Assembly: GCA_029582155.1 (NCBI GenBank)
Contig: CM055897.1
Coordinates: 17,502,576-17,566,575 of the forward strand
Source: Panopea generosa
Taxonomy: Eukaryota; Mollusca; Bivalvia; Adapedonta; Hiatellidae
Direction: 5' to 3'
Length of the DNA: 64,000 nt
The translations under genes were made by a program, and so were the position numbers. Of this stretch, positions 11,655 to 26,117 are shown piece after piece (positions within the stretch are counted from its first letter, which is position 1; every line of letters begins with the position of its first letter). Below the pieces are notes generated by a model. That model searched no databases. It was not told the origin of the DNA and worked only from the letters and a program-made list of their open reading frames with translations.

Positions 11655-11929
11655 TTGTTGCTGTTGTTGTTGTTGTTGTTTTTGTTTTTGTTAAGAGGCT
11701 ATCGGTTAACCTCACCATTATTTCCTGGTTCCTGGAAGGGTAACCAGTACTCGAGCACATCCATCTCCACAAGCAACAACGTTCCCACTTGAATCAGTGG
11801 TGAGGGACTAACAATAATGAGACACAATGTCGTATATCAATCAATTCGGAGACCGTGACCGTACGGATCTTCGAACATACGACCCCTATATTGATAGTCA
11901 CACGCGCTACCGACTGAGCTCACCTGGCA
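11655..11929 (-). mobile_element. SINE family I, minus strand
   Basis: The tRNA-like head at the right end reads, in reverse complement, GAGCTCAGTCGGTAGCGCG. The central domain and a GTTGTTG tail follow. It starts only about ten bases after the AATAAA of the TRIM-like gene. Confidence 0.8.
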
Positions 11930-12824
11930 CTTGGGACAGTATTCTGAGCCTGCTGAATATATGATCATGCCTCTTAATGAATAGAAGAATAATGCCACGC
12001 AAATACACTACCAGTCGGCTATGTGTTCTGAAAGAAATCATCACAAAGTGTCAAAATGGCCCAGCGGTTAAAACTTTGGACTGCGAAACCATGGATCACA
12101 TATTCGATAAATAAAATTGTCATCATCATCTTTTCGCAAAATAGTCTGCTGTTAACTTTGATACATGTGTAAATGCTGTTAACTTTGATACATGTGTAAA
12201 GAGAACAGCCAGACGCGATCTCCAGTCAGCGGACAATTGCCCCACTTCCTAGTACCGTTAAATCACCAGACTATTATATACAGTATACATCGTAATATTT
12301 GACAGATATTGGTATAACGTGACGTTTGAGCGTTCATGTTTTATTTATTTATATTCCATTGCCTTTAAAATGTTGCGTAAAGTGTACGATATCAAAATAA
12401 ATATTTATCTTATTTCTAAACTATATATATAAGGCGATACCTGGCCATATAGTGTGATGATAAAATAGTTTAACATATTGTGTATGTATATTAAGCTTGT
12501 ATTGAGATGTATCGCGTTATCTGCACAGTGTTTTACGGAAGCCTTAAAGTGTCATTGCTTATTATTACTTGACTTAATTATGCCTTGCAAACTGACACGT
12601 ATTCAAGTGTTTCAACTGTTATTCATCGCAGAAACTCTGTTAAATTAACTAAATAATAGAAATGTATATTTAATCGTGTTTTGACTGAAACAAAATATAA
12701 AAGATCACATGTAATAGTAATTAAGCCACGTGTAATTGGACATTTTTATGACATAAATATTTCGATATACAAGAAGATTTAAATAAACTGCTTCATATCC
12801 TAGCGACATTATATGTAGGATCTT
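11930..12824. other. intergenic, little recognisable
   Basis: AT-rich. A short tRNA-like fragment (GGCCCAGCGGTTAAAACTTT near 12057, then a TATTCGAT-like B box) is probably a SINE remnant. A 23-bp direct repeat (GTTAACTTTGATACATGTGT core) lies at about 12150-12200. No gene seen. Confidence 0.4.
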
Positions 12825-13285
12825 ACATGAGTGAACATTGATTATTGAATTTATAAAACGAGTTGACAAAAAATTATTATGCGATGCTTTGCCGAGCATT
12901 ATATCTTTTTTTCCCAACGAGTTTAATAAACTCAATGATAAATATGCACGGATGTAATATTCGTTTTATCACTCAACTCAGAGGAAAATGGTAAATTTAC
13001 CATTTATTAAATAATTCACATCATAAGGAACGAGAATAAATCGAACATTTTAGATTCAGTCAGTCGTCGTGTGACGTAACGTCTAAAACGCCTTTTTACC
13101 CAAGATAAATCGACATTTATATATCTGGGCAAGTCGGAAAAATCTTGGCAGTTTATGTATGAGAGCAAAGTTATACGGAAAACACCAATTAAAGATTCGG
13201 AAGTGATATTACACTAGGCTAATATAAAAATATGTCATTTATTTCTTATACTCCTCCACCGTAAATTATGTGATAAACTATTACT
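12825..13285. repeat. dispersed repeat of unknown class, copy 1
   Basis: Shares ordered blocks with 49225-49740: a TTTATAAAACGAGTTG-like block, CAACGAGTTTAATAAACT, a GGCAAGTCGGA block and CACCGTAAATTATGTGATAA. The copies are diverged. No coding frame seen. Confidence 0.65.
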
Positions 13286-14108
13286 TGTAGCACGGCGACG
13301 TTATTCAGACTCAAATTTACCAGAGTTGTGCCCCTTTTTAGAGAAGGTAACACAAATCTTGAGCTAAACAGTCCCATGTTATCAAGTTAAAGTGAAACGA
13401 GACATGTTTGAATAACACTTCGGCATATAACTGTTTAATCGCACAATCTCAAATGATGTGTTCGAAAAGACATGCATAATCACAGAAATGTTTCGTTGAA
13501 CTCTCGGACAAAAAAATATTTTATTAAATCTTAAAAAAGTTTGCATAACTTCTAAGAAAGTTATAAGTAAATACATTTATCAGTTATAAACTTGCAATTT
13601 TATCTCTGAAATTAACTGATTAAAATAGTCATTATAACACAGGTTTCTAAGAGAATTTTAAGAACACAAATCAGTCAATTTGTAACGTAAACAATTGTGT
13701 ATCTTTTCAATAAATATAAGAGTGAGTAGGCCGGGTACCTTTGTTTTTTTATACTGGGCTGCTTTCAGTACCGTTAAACAGCAAACAAGTTTAATATCTG
13801 GTTCCCTAAAATTGTTGCGTACTGTATGCTAATTTGAGGTTGAGCCAATGTCAAGGAAAATATGTTAGCTAACGTTATCAAACGTCTAACCGTACTGAAC
13901 GCAGCCCTGGTATATAAATAGCTATCTTATCAGTTGAAGTGCCACACTTATAATACAATTAAATGACCTTTAATATTTCATGTTTCACTCATGCCAGGTC
14001 ACCCAGATAACAAAGACACGCACCATGAGTGAAAGTGTTGCCGTAGCCGTGATCACGATTTATTGATGTGCAATTTGTGGAAATAAAGTCAGAATCCTTT
14101 TTAATTTA
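13286..14108. other. intergenic, no feature recognised
   Basis: AT-rich sequence without a supported gene or repeat. Confidence 0.4.
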
Positions 14109-14442
14109 GGCCGGGTCCAATTAGCTCAGTTGGTAGAGCGTCTGACTATCTACCAAGTGGTCATTACGGTTAGTTCGATTCCCCGCCCGGCAATAGTCTC
14201 CGTGATTATTGATATACGACATCGTGACTCATTATTATTCGTCTATTGTCGCTGATTCAAGTGGGAAAGTTATCAGTTACTTGCGGAGATAGGGTGTGCT
14301 CGAGTACTGGTTAACTTTCAGGGTTCCAGGAAACAGTGGTTATGTTAACTGATTGTCTGGCATAAAATGACGCTAAATATTAGTTCATTCATTCATTCAT
14401 TCATTCATTCATTCATTCATTCATTCATTCATTCATTCATTC
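14109..14442 (+). mobile_element. SINE family I with (ATTC)n tail
   Basis: The best preserved family I copy: A box TTAGCTCAGTTGGTAGAGCG, B box GTTCGATTCC, central AAGTGGGAAAGTTATCAGTT, then GGCATAAAATGACGCTAAAT and about fourteen ATTC steps. The head resembles a tRNA, but with the SINE body attached it is not called as a tRNA gene. Confidence 0.9.
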
Positions 14443-15882
14443 TGAATCTATTTATATGCGAGGGTCACCACTTATAAATATGACAGCAGGGAGTTTATAT
14501 GCTTTATTGATGTTTTTGTCATAAAAATGTTTCCCCATTTGGCCAAAAAGAAACTAGCGTTTGTATGCTCTTTTCTTATCTATCTATATAAAATGTTGCT
14601 ACTCAATTAATTTTTTTGATCAGATTTTGAACCCGTATATCTGTTTTTATTTCACTCGTATAATTACATTGCAAAGATGTTGCATAACATATTGTAAAGC
14701 CACTACAATGAAATTTCTATTGTCAAAGAAATATATTAAAAAACTATTTCATTTATTTCTGATATGACATAAAACATAAAACAACAAGCACTCTAACATT
14801 AATAATCACAGAAGCATTGTCATGTATTGTAATAAAATATCAATTTAGTTAACTAATTTAATATTTGCACATGTATTCAAATTAGCTAAATAATGATAAT
14901 TTACATATATTTTCATAGGATAACCTATAAAGTTTTACAATTTATTTTCAATGGGGTATCTTTTAGCATACTAAGTTATATAAATATATATCTTAATATT
15001 ACAAACAGACTCCCCTTTGTACCTGCCTACCATGTTTTGTAAACTAGAAACGACCCTGATTCTAAACGGCAACACCTTTACAGGATTTCACGCACAAAAT
15101 TGTGAATGATTTATAATATTGAGATAACAATAACAATAAACGCTTCTAAAGGACATTCCATTTGCATAATAAATATGTTAATAGTTGAATATGTACTATT
15201 TTTATATATCATTACGAATGCTCCAATCTGATTGGTTTAATCCCGAACTAAACAGGTCAAATAAAATGAACTATTGACCACTTTTTCCTTCAAAAATGAA
15301 CTACTGACCACTTATTCTGTCGAAACCGGTTCCGTCAGGTTACCGAGTCAATAGTTCAAATGAAACGTGCTCCCGATTTCATGCTGATAGTTATTCAAAC
15401 TCCATTTGCTCTACTCGATAAAACAACAGTTAAACTGAACTGTTTATTATATTCCGTAAATTAAAACTGATATTGAAGTAGCACCTTTTTAACGCTAAAA
15501 TATAATTAAACCATTTTCCGCAACTGACATGTTTATATAATGACGTCAGGTTGTATACGTATTGGCGTTGATGACGTTATTTTGATCAAGAGCGGATCCG
15601 GAATGTAGCTAAATACTGGTGACATTGTACTTTGAACGGTTGGAAATATTTTAAGTCAGGGAATATATGAAGGTTAGGAATGTTACACTGATAGCTGAAT
15701 TTGTTAGCGGAGAACAGACATACTAAGGCTACGAAAAAAAATGAAAATGCTTTTCACACCTCTGTTAAAAAACGCAGTGAAAACTTACGAATGAAGTGAG
15801 GTAGAAAACTTCTAATACATTTGTATATAGATTTAATACGATTTCTCGACTTACATTTATTATTGCAATTCATTATAATAAA
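14443..15882. other. intergenic, no gene recognised
   Basis: AT-rich. At 15270-15370 the phrases GAACTATTGACCACT and GAACTACTGACCACT repeat, with an inverted TCAATAGTTC. They share the CTATTGAC motif with the palindrome at 15883-16063 and may belong to the same element. Confidence 0.4.
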
Positions 15883-16063
15883 ACAACTATCTACCTTTTT
15901 AGCGGTCAATGGTTAAAATTATTTATCCAAGGAAAATGACTATTGACCCAAAGCAGGAAACTATTGACCGAGACGCAGTCAATAGTTTCCTGCTTTGGGT
16001 CAATAGTCATTGTCCTTGGATAAGTAATTTTAACCATTGACCGCTAAAAAGGTAGATAGTTGT
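15883..16063. repeat. 181-bp near-perfect palindrome
   Basis: Arms 15883-15968 and 15978-16063, each 86 bp, are reverse complements with two mismatches around a 9-base spacer. They begin ACAACTATCTACCTTTTTAG. Probably a foldback MITE. Confidence 0.9.
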
Positions 16064-16142
16064 ATAGTATTCACACACACGCAGCAGATACATTTGCATA
16101 CGGGTACTCGACACTCGACTTTCTTACTCGAAGGACCCGTAT

Positions 16143-16509
16143 AGGTGTGAGTCCACCATTACTTGTATGTTCTTTATTCTATAGTAGATAATAAAAGTTT
16201 GAAGGCTTGCCATTCATAGAGAGACCTAAATGAAAGAAGTTAAACTTATATTTTACTGTTTGTCAACCTCTGCATTACCAAACTATGATGAGAAAAGTAG
16301 GGGATATGTGTCTTATAAGAGATTTTTTCCTGCTCAGTGTGTACACTGTGGACAAAGTGAAAGTAAACTTCCGAAATCATGTATTATTACCCCAATTTCA
16401 AAGCATTTTTTTTTCTAAATTCACAAGTCAAACATGCCAATGCTTTCAAAATGTTCAAAATACATTAATAATGCCATTCAAATAAAAAAATGAGCATTTA
16501 AAGAAGGAA
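16143..16509 (+). repeat. 367-bp dispersed repeat, upstream of SLC34 copy A
   Basis: Closely matches 31942-32308 in the same orientation and order: TGAAGGCTTGCCATTCATAG, ATGAAAGAAGTTAAACTTA, CTAAATTCACAAGTCAAACA and ATGCCATTCAAATAAA blocks. The short frames inside are not shared between the copies, so it is probably non-coding. Confidence 0.85.
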
Positions 16510-16879
16510 AGCGCTTCCCTTTTCCAATTGTTAAACAATTTTGTAATTTTGGAACTAATCCACACCATTTGGAACTAATCCACACCATTTGGAACTATCA
16601 ACACCCTCAAACACAGTCCCTAATACCCGCCGAGCTTCTATCGGTACTATACAACCAACTGCATGTTCAAATATGTATATCCTATTTACGTTTGTAGTGT
16701 CCTTTTAACCGGAAAGTAATAAAATTAGATCAAATAAAGGTCTGTTTTAAAGGTCAAAACTCTACTGGTGAACATGTCCTCTTTTGGGGGAAGTCTGAAC
16801 GAAATAATCAGCATATGTTGTACTGTTATTAGATGAACGCACAGTTTTCACTTGTGATTCACTAATGGTAAAGCTCGGG

Positions 16880-16887
16880 TATAAAAG
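16880..16887 (+). promoter_or_regulatory. TATA box of SLC34 copy A
   Basis: TATAAAAG lies 89 bases before the last base preceding the ATG at 16976, in the context GGGTATAAAAGCAG. Initiation would be expected near 16910, giving a short 5' UTR. Confidence 0.7.
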
Positions 16888-16975
16888 CAGACGGCTTCAA
16901 CAAAAATCGCCTCAGCCGAAAAGCAAACATTGACTGGACGGACAGGACCGTTAAGAGAAAACCATTTTAATTTTT

Positions 16976-17809
16976 ATGACAAAGAATCGCCCGAGCACTA
17001 ACGGTATGAACAGCAACAACAGTTTCCAGGGCAACGGGGAATCTCCTCCATACGAAAATGGGGTATTGACAGTACATATATTTAATTGGACATTTATAAA
17101 TGTGTATTTTTTTGTAAATTGGATTTTTTTATTTAAAAAGGTACGTGCGCGTTCTTTTATATTCGTTTTATGATTTTCACAGTAATGTTTACTTGACAAC
17201 AATTCTAATTATTATAACTCTTCTTCTTTTTTCTTTTTGTTTTCTTCTTATTTTTTTTTTTTTTTTTTTTTTGCTTCTACGTCTTCCTTTTATCAAAAAC
17301 ATTATTATCACTATACATACTGTTTTCGTCATCGCTATTGTTATTGGTAATGGATATTGTATTGTATTGTATTGTATTGTATGGTGTTTAGCGTCGCTTT
17401 CAACAATTTTTCAGTCATATCGCGACGGTGTCTACTTGAGACAGTATTCTAAGTGCTGTCACACTGGAGTATCATTCCGCAGACACATGGTATGATACCC
17501 CACCCAGTCACATTATACTGACACCGGGCCAACCAGACCTAGAACTCTCCTCTAAATGCTGAGCGTCATGCGAGAAAGCTTCTAGTACCCTTTTTAAAGT
17601 CTTTGATATGACCCGGCCGGGGACTGAACCCACGACCTTCCGCATGCGAGGTTGACACTCTACCACTAGACCACGCCGCGGTCCTATTGGTAATGGGATG
17701 GCAATTATTGCTAGTATGGTTACTATTTATATTGTAATAGTAGTTATTATATTTACAATTATAATTCTAATTACAATAATATTAATAATAATAGTTATTA
17801 TTATTATTA

Positions 17810-17895
<86 letters not shown>

Positions 17896-20800
17896 TGTAA
17901 AAGTAGTAATAGTAGTAGTAGTAGTAGTAGTAGTAGTAGAAGAAGTAGCAGCAACAGCAGCAGTAGTAGTAGTAGTAGTAGTAGATGTATTAGTTGTATT
18001 AGTAATAGCAATAGCAGCAGTATAGTATACGTAGCATTAGCAGAAGTAGTTGTAGTAGTAGTAGTCGTAGTATTAGTAGCAATAGTAGTAGTAGTAGTAG
18101 TAGTTTTTGTTGTTTTAGTAGTAATAGTAGTAGTAGTAGCAATAGTAGTAGTAGAAGTAGAAGTAGTAGCAGTAGCAGTAGCAGAAGTAGTAGTAGCAGT
18201 TGTAGTCGTCGTAGTATTAGTAGCAATAGTAGTACATGTAGTAGTAGTAGTTTTTGTTGTTTTAGTATTTTTTTTCATTTTTATCATAATCATTTTCACT
18301 AAAATGCACTTAAATAACCATTTAATAAGAGTTTTTTTTATTATTATAACTATCATTTGTACTATCGATTTTTCTATTAATTAAAATGTTTGATCTTCCA
18401 AATAATAATATTAATAATAATAATAATAACAAACTAGATTTAAATCCTAACATCATTTGTTTTTGTCACCTTAACACTGCGAGAACACGGCTAATTAGCA
18501 CGTATAGGTGTTGTTATTTGGCTTATTTTTAAATCAGATGAACTAGCTACATGTAAATGTTTAAACTTATATATTTTACGTCGATTATGAAACAAGTTCT
18601 TACAACTAAGGCAAATCACGCTCGAAGTCCTCCTGGGTAGAACCAGTATTATCTTGCTCAAGGACACCACACATATCCATGGCGGATAGTCGAACCAGGA
18701 CTCTCCGATCATGGGTTCGATACTCTACAACTGGACCACGCACTCCACATGACTGAACTAGCTTATAGACAACATTTTTCTATATCATGAATTAATCATA
18801 TAGATAAAATATATGGCAAATTTGTCTTTATATTTATTTATGTTTAGCAATTAGATATTGATTCATATTGCAGGGTGCCAAAAAGGGCCTCACCAATCTT
18901 GGCTACAGTGCCTATCCGGAAGAAGTGGTGTGTATATAAAATACATAATACTTCATATTTTTTGCATCGTCAGTTCGTCTATGACACATGCATGCGGCAT
19001 TCTCTTTAAATCAATAATAATAACAATTCTTATTTAACTTTTAAGTCTATTCAGGGACCTCAATAGAAGTTTACCTTGAGTTTAACCAACACATTAGCAT
19101 TATTATGAACAGTATAGTTTATAACTACTGACGGTCGGAATTAGCGGTAATCCTAATTTTCTAAACAATTAAAATGATATTGAAATTGAGTATGAATCTA
19201 TTTCGATAAAACACAGGTTTTGCCGATAAGTATAATCTAGATACCGCAGCGGTGGTCTGGTGGTAAAGTAGCCGCCTCTAATGCGCAAGTTTGTGGGTCC
19301 GATCCAGCTTTAAGCTTCCGCCCGGTGACAGTAAAATATGACTGGGTGAGTTAGCATGTCGTTTATATGCGGCATGATACTCCAGTGTGACCGCGCCTAT
19401 AATATTGTCTCAAGTAGACATCGTCGCGATATGACCGACAAAATGTTAAAAGCGACTTCAAGCACCGTTCAAGTACAACAACAACATTAGTACCTAGTGA
19501 AGTTTTAAACAATTGAACAGAAAAACGTAGCGATCTGATTTGAAGTGATAATTGATCTTTTAAAACATTTCTTAAAATGCGCATTAGTGCTTCTATTGCT
19601 TGTAAAATTTTAAATATTTTGTTTTCAGTAATTTTTAGACGGAAGTCAAGATTAGCAATGGGTTTTCAACTTAATTAAAATATATATAATATATGTTATA
19701 TAATTATTTAACTTGGAGATTGGACATTCTTCGATATATTTTTCAAAATATGCGCAATAAATAAACATGGAGATTCAACATTCTTTCAAATACATAACTT
19801 TGGATATAGAATTTTTAAAAGGATAATTGAACTTGAATAATGATTGTTTTTAAAATATATAATTCGGTTTAAGGACTATAACTATTTCTTTTTAAATATA
19901 TACATATATATCATTTTGGAGAAACTTGAGTATTGGTTTTTATATGTAGAGCATCTGTGAGATTGTTTATTTGTCTTTAAAATATACCATTTTACTTGGA
20001 AATTGAACTATCTTTGAAAAAAGATAATATCTATCATCTTGGAGACATAACTAAAAACTATTATTTTTACAGTTAAACGTTCTAAACAAATATTATTTTT
20101 ACAGCTAAACATTCTAAACAAATAAAATGAAATATTATCCTGTCTTATATTATTTGTTGTCCACATACAACAAGCAACGTTTGTAACCTCTACTTTATCA
20201 CTTTCCATCAGTATGCTTATATAATGTTCCGGCCTACATCTGACACAAGCTTTATTATTTCATTTCTACTTGACCATTGTTTGCACATGTTTTAGTACCC
20301 TATGTACTTTGATTAAATACACCACCCAATAATCCGCCGTGTACAACCAGCAAGCCCAATTCTTTTAAGTCACGTGATTTCTGTATATTTCATCCAAGAC
20401 TTTGTTCTTCGCCTTTGTATCAAGCAATCAGAACTTCATTGAACTCTTTTGAAAACATTTCAAATGAAGACGCCACAATAGTTCAAGTGTACTTCTACTA
20501 GTTTACGGGCCGTCATTCACCAGTGGCACATATAGTGAAAGACGTTGAAATAGATGGCATGTAAATGATTGTTTTTTTTGTGTAACATTTGTATACAGTG
20601 ATACAGTATTTCATGTTCTAATTATTTGAAAGGTTTGACTGCAAAACTTATTGTTTTTATTTCTGTAATAAATGTATTATTTTGATACATGTATTAATAC
20701 ACATGAATGTATTGCTAAACTAACACTATTGATGAAACCACTTGTAGCTTATAGATATTGATGGGCAGAAATCAAAGATACAGAAAGAAAACGAGGAGGA

Positions 20801-23800
20801 AGAGGATCCATGGAAAATATCGAAAGTCTATGTTAAGGTTACCCAATGGTCAGGTGAGAATGTTTACTTTCGATGGAAAGTGGGTGGGGTGGCGGTAAAA
20901 TGTAACGCCATTTTTAATATTTTGCAGAGTATATAATAATACATATATGGCATTCAGTTTTATTGGTGTATAAAGACATCAGGGGTGGTATTCACCAACC
21001 ATTCTTAAGAATATTCTTAGACTTGAACTCAATACTGAATTTTGAAAAACACACTTAGAGACCATTTTTTGTGGCAAAAAGTTGCAAGCATGCAGCGATA
21101 CGTAATATATATAGTCAAATAAACTCTCACAGTTATATTTGTCATGGTAAACTAGATATCTAAGGTTGATATTTTGATTTTCAAGCTCAAGTCTAAGAAT
21201 ATTTTCAAGAATTGTTGGTGAATACGACCCCTGAACGATAGATTCTGAGTGGCAACCCTACCTTCCCAAGTAAATGTCACTCTTTCTTTACATAATGGGA
21301 CAAGTCTTGGTGGATCAAACCTAACTAGCTCTGAGTGGCAGGTAATTTATATTGAGACAGCACCTTAGATCACTCGTCCATGGACCTTGCACACTTGCCC
21401 CCATCATACTCAGCGTATTGACACTTTGCTCAACATACATGTACATGTTTTAAGTTAGTTAAAAGTGTAAAAACTAAATTGATTAAACACACCTAAATTC
21501 ATTCCATGCTCTCTTTTTATAAAAAAATGGTAATAAAAGATAAAATAACACAAGAACGAAATGCTCAAATCGAAGCTATTGTACGCAATGTTTATTTTGT
21601 TAATGACTGTTCCCGATGATTAACAAACAATGACAAAAGAGGGGTTTTTTTTATAGCAGGAATGTATACCCACATAAAATGCACACTAACTGGTGGGTTG
21701 ACTACCTTGTCTTTTTTTTAAAGAGGGCGCAGCGACACCCTGAGATTTTTTGAAAAAAGAAGTCCTCAAATGTTCATAAAAATGTTGAAATCGTATAAAA
21801 GTCACTTTTTAACACCAGTGATGCCTTATTGCAGTATATGCTATGTCAACTTTTGCTATACTCATCTGCAGCAAGAAATTAGAACCCTTTCAACCCTGTA
21901 TTTTGGAAATCAATATCAAGTAGGCTCTTTCCATCTGTCATCTATAAAACTTTCCCATTTCCATGATTAGTATGTAGTTCACCAACCATTCCTATCATTG
22001 CAGAGTTGACGTCTTGTGGTAAATTTAAGAGGGTCACCTGGGATTATTTCGGCCAGACTGCGCTGTTGGTTGGTTTTCTCTATCTCTTTATTTGCTCGCT
22101 CGACTTCCTAAGTAACGCCTTTAGACTTGTTGGAGGTAAGTTTATAAAAAATTCTGCATAACTTTTTAATTAAAATAAACTGTTTTTAACAAAAAGTCAA
22201 TTGATAATCCCTTAATATATCCGTAAATAGTAGTAATGTAATTATATGATTATTAATTCACGAAGTTCGATATTGATCTTTATCCTACCACCGAATGATT
22301 TTATAGAAGAAAACTAAGTGTCGTATACACTTTTGCTTTATCCGACACAACCGCCTTTATCCAACACCTACTTGACGGACTACTTTTTTTTAATGTCACC
22401 TGATCACGGAAATTGATGGGCCAGAATGTCAATGATTCATGAAACAGAGGGTGCTAGTTAGGAGTTAGGAAGCTTTGAAGTTTGATACAAATAATGACGG
22501 AGAAGGAAGGATTATCAGGAAAGAAACTTACCCATCACTCATGCGTAAACGAAAGGTCCAGGAACTTCGTGATGAAAAGGTGCCACCAACATATATCATG
22601 CAGCTCACAGGCCATAAAAACACCCAGTCCATTCTTAACTATAGTGCTATTTCTAAACAAAAGCAAAAAGCTGGTTCACATATTTTGTCTGAAAAACACC
22701 CTCAAGCTTCTGAAAACGTACTTCAAGGACCTGGTCTTTGCACAAAAGTCACTCCCAACTTCTGAAGCACTCCCATCATCTTCATGCAACCACCCATTTC
22801 CTGAACTTCCTCAGTCAGAGACAGGAAATATACAGCACTTAAATCAAACATTAGATCTAGTCAATCAGCAAATACACGAAATGTCTCCTTCCAACAACAT
22901 TCACTCTGCAAATCCTAGCAATGAGTCAAACGGTCATAATCCCACCCACCAACAGTTCATGGCAATGATATCGTCCACTAACTCATTCCAGTTTCAGTTT
23001 TATGGCGCAGTGTTTAATGTCCAAAATTTTAATGTTTGCAGCAATTCACATAACTAAATTCCTATTCCTATTTGAATAAATGTACTCTGTTGTCATGTAA
23101 AATTCACATTTTGCTGATGATCGGCGCACATGCGTTATTATGAGGCATAGTGATTATCGTTCCTGAATGACCGGATTAAAATTTAAAATTAAATTACAGA
23201 AACACTTATAAAAACATGATTGAAATTGTTATATTTTATATGTTGATTAACTTTGAATGGAAGAGTATACTCTTTTTTGCTCTCATTTTTATGGGTTTGG
23301 GCGTTGAATAGGATGACTATTTAATGTTGCGGAATAAAATTAACTGCCATGTCCCATATTAATACGCACGGTAAAACGGCTTTAAAATTTAAAGGTACTT
23401 CTCCAAAATTTCTAAAAAAAATGACGATAATTCGTTAATAAAATGATGAAAATTAAAAAAATATATAGACTAATAGGATAAATAGAATATTAGTTTAGTA
23501 TCTTTATGTACTTTAATTTATCGGACTCGTCCCCGATAGTTTGTACCGCCCGGCAGAGACTCGCCGTATAAACCTTTCTTCACCTCGTCCGATAAATGTT
23601 CGTAAAGTTCATAAAGACATTAAACTTATATTCTCTATTTATGCCTGAATTAATGTTTATGTGAACATTACACACTAAAGTTGATGTCAAACAATTTTGT
23701 ATGTGTTTGTTATTAATTCGTTAATATCCCGTTATATATATTTCGCTCTAACTGTGTACATAGTATATACTATAAATCAAATTAAGGTAGTTTGTATATA

Positions 23801-26062
23801 TAATTAACGCCTTTAAAGTTTTGTTTAATACTAATTTTATGTTTTATCCAAGATATGGTATCATTTGTATCGATTCATATATGTCAACCGCAATTGATTT
23901 GTTTGTTTGTTTTAAAGTGATGATATTGTCGGAATACAATTGAAAAACAAGGTAAGAAAGTTTTGTCTTGATTTTTTATTTATGTTATATCTTAATTTGA
24001 TACAATAGCCTCACTAGCGTTTCTAAAGGTGTTAAGTACTTATATATTTGTATCTTTTCTGTGAATGATAGGCAAGATTTGTTACCATCTATCTGCAGGA
24101 AAGGCTGCTGGTTCGGTGTTTTCTGAGAGCTCCATATTGTCGAATCCTTTGGCTGGTTTGATGATCGGTGTCCTAGCAACAGTTTTATTACAATCATCAT
24201 CCACGACAACGTCAATTGTGGTCAGCATGGTCGCAGCACACAGTGAGTTGCATATGATCAGTTTAAACATCTTCACCCAAAGTGTCCAATAATGATTTCA
24301 GCATATGAGGATGTAAAGCATGGTCGATTATACAATGGGTTGATTTCTTATTTTGTTTTACTGAAAATTATCAGACTTGGTCATTTTACATATTTTAACA
24401 TTTTCAAAGCTTTTGAATATTTCTTGGCCATGTTAGATTGAAATAAAAGTGACACTTCTTCATTTATTGATATCAATGACACTAACGACTTTCTAGTTTA
24501 CTTGCGTTTTTCATTTCTCTGCAACATGTTAAATCGTTATTTTACTACTTTAACCCTTTACTCCATAGATTCGCGTTTTCCTGCACCAATCACAGAAGGC
24601 CTTTGAAAACAGGGCAGGAAGAGTTCAGATTGCTCGTGACGAGCAATCTGAACACTTCCTGCACTATTTTCCACTCTGTCAGTTTATATAAACATAATTC
24701 ACCCAATAATTCAAAGGTCTTCTATATTGAGTGTCCAAGGGCGTCTATATTAGAGGTGTCCAAAGGTGTCTATATGAAGTAAAGGGTTAAAGCGCAGATT
24801 TGTTTTGAAAACAAAATGCTTTTGCTGATTTGAATGTTGACTCCTGTTTATCTATTACAGTTATTCCTATTCCGAATGCGATACCCATGATAATGGGGTC
24901 AAACATCGGAACATCAGTCACAAACACGCTCGTCTCTTTTGGTCAAATCACAAACAAGAACAACTTCAGGAGAGCGTTTGCAGGAGCCACAGTTCATGAT
25001 ATGTTTAATTGGTTGACGGTCCTTATTCTTCTCCCGTTGGAAACATTAACAGGTAACAAATTTAACAAGTTTGAATAAGTTTTAAACAAGTTTGAACAGC
25101 GTTATGAAGGTAAATTGACAATATGCATATTGGAGGCTGAGTCGTTTAGGGTAAGTGGCATGATAACTGTCGAAAGAACACACGCATATCAAATTGATTT
25201 TTATATTTTCGAAAATGTCTCAGACGCATGAACTCATTTAAAAGCAAATGATGGCAAACATCAATTTGGTATGAACAAACATACACTCCAGGTTTAAGAA
25301 ATGAAAGATGTCATATATATATTAAGATAAACAACTTAACAGTAACTGTTCAAGCAAAAGTGTAAGGTTTCTTAATCCGGTCACAGAAAAACATAAATAT
25401 ATATGTACTCCACATCAAATATCTGAGTCATCATATAACTTCGTTTTGAGTGTGAGCAACCGTAAGTCATCAAAATAAGGTGTTTTTGTCGAGATATTGG
25501 GTCATGTAAATCAAATTTAACTAATGTCACCGATACAATTCAATAAACAATAGCACGCTAATACTGAAATAGAGTTGATTTGTGAATGTTGCTGGTATTA
25601 CAGGTTATTTACAGAAGCTGTCAAAAGCCATTGTCAACAGTATGCATTTCGAAACGCAAAAAGGTGCTGATCAGCAATTTTTGAAGACACTGACACACCC
25701 GTTCACAAAATTGATTATTCAGGTATGTAGAAACATCTAAGGCTATAATGAAGTACAAGTCACTAATGATAATAATGATACTACTACTAAAATAATAATA
25801 ATAATAATGATACTAATAATAATTTTAATAATAGTTATGATAATAATGATAATAATAATGATAAAAAATAATAATAGTAATGATAATAATAATGATGATA
25901 ATAATGATAACGATAAAAGTAATGATAATAATAATAATAATGATAATAATTATAAATATAAAAGTAATAATAATAATAATGAAAATGATAATGATAATAA
26001 TAATCATAATTATAATAATAATTATAATTATTATAATAATGATAATAACAATAATAATAATA

Positions 26063-26117
<55 letters not shown>

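Noticed and set aside
14109-14190. Candidate tRNA gene
   Set aside because: The A and B boxes are good, but the sequence continues into a SINE body and (ATTC)n tail and has sister copies, so it is a SINE head.
16230-16418. 62-codon frame (MKEVKLIFYCLST...) inside the 367-bp repeat
   Set aside because: The second copy of the repeat has stops in the corresponding frame, so coding is not supported.
17698-18384. Long open frames on both strands (poly-Ile/Ser/Val and poly-Leu/Thr)
   Set aside because: They follow ATT/AGT triplet runs; any frame through such a repeat stays open. The region is inside an intron of SLC34 copy A.
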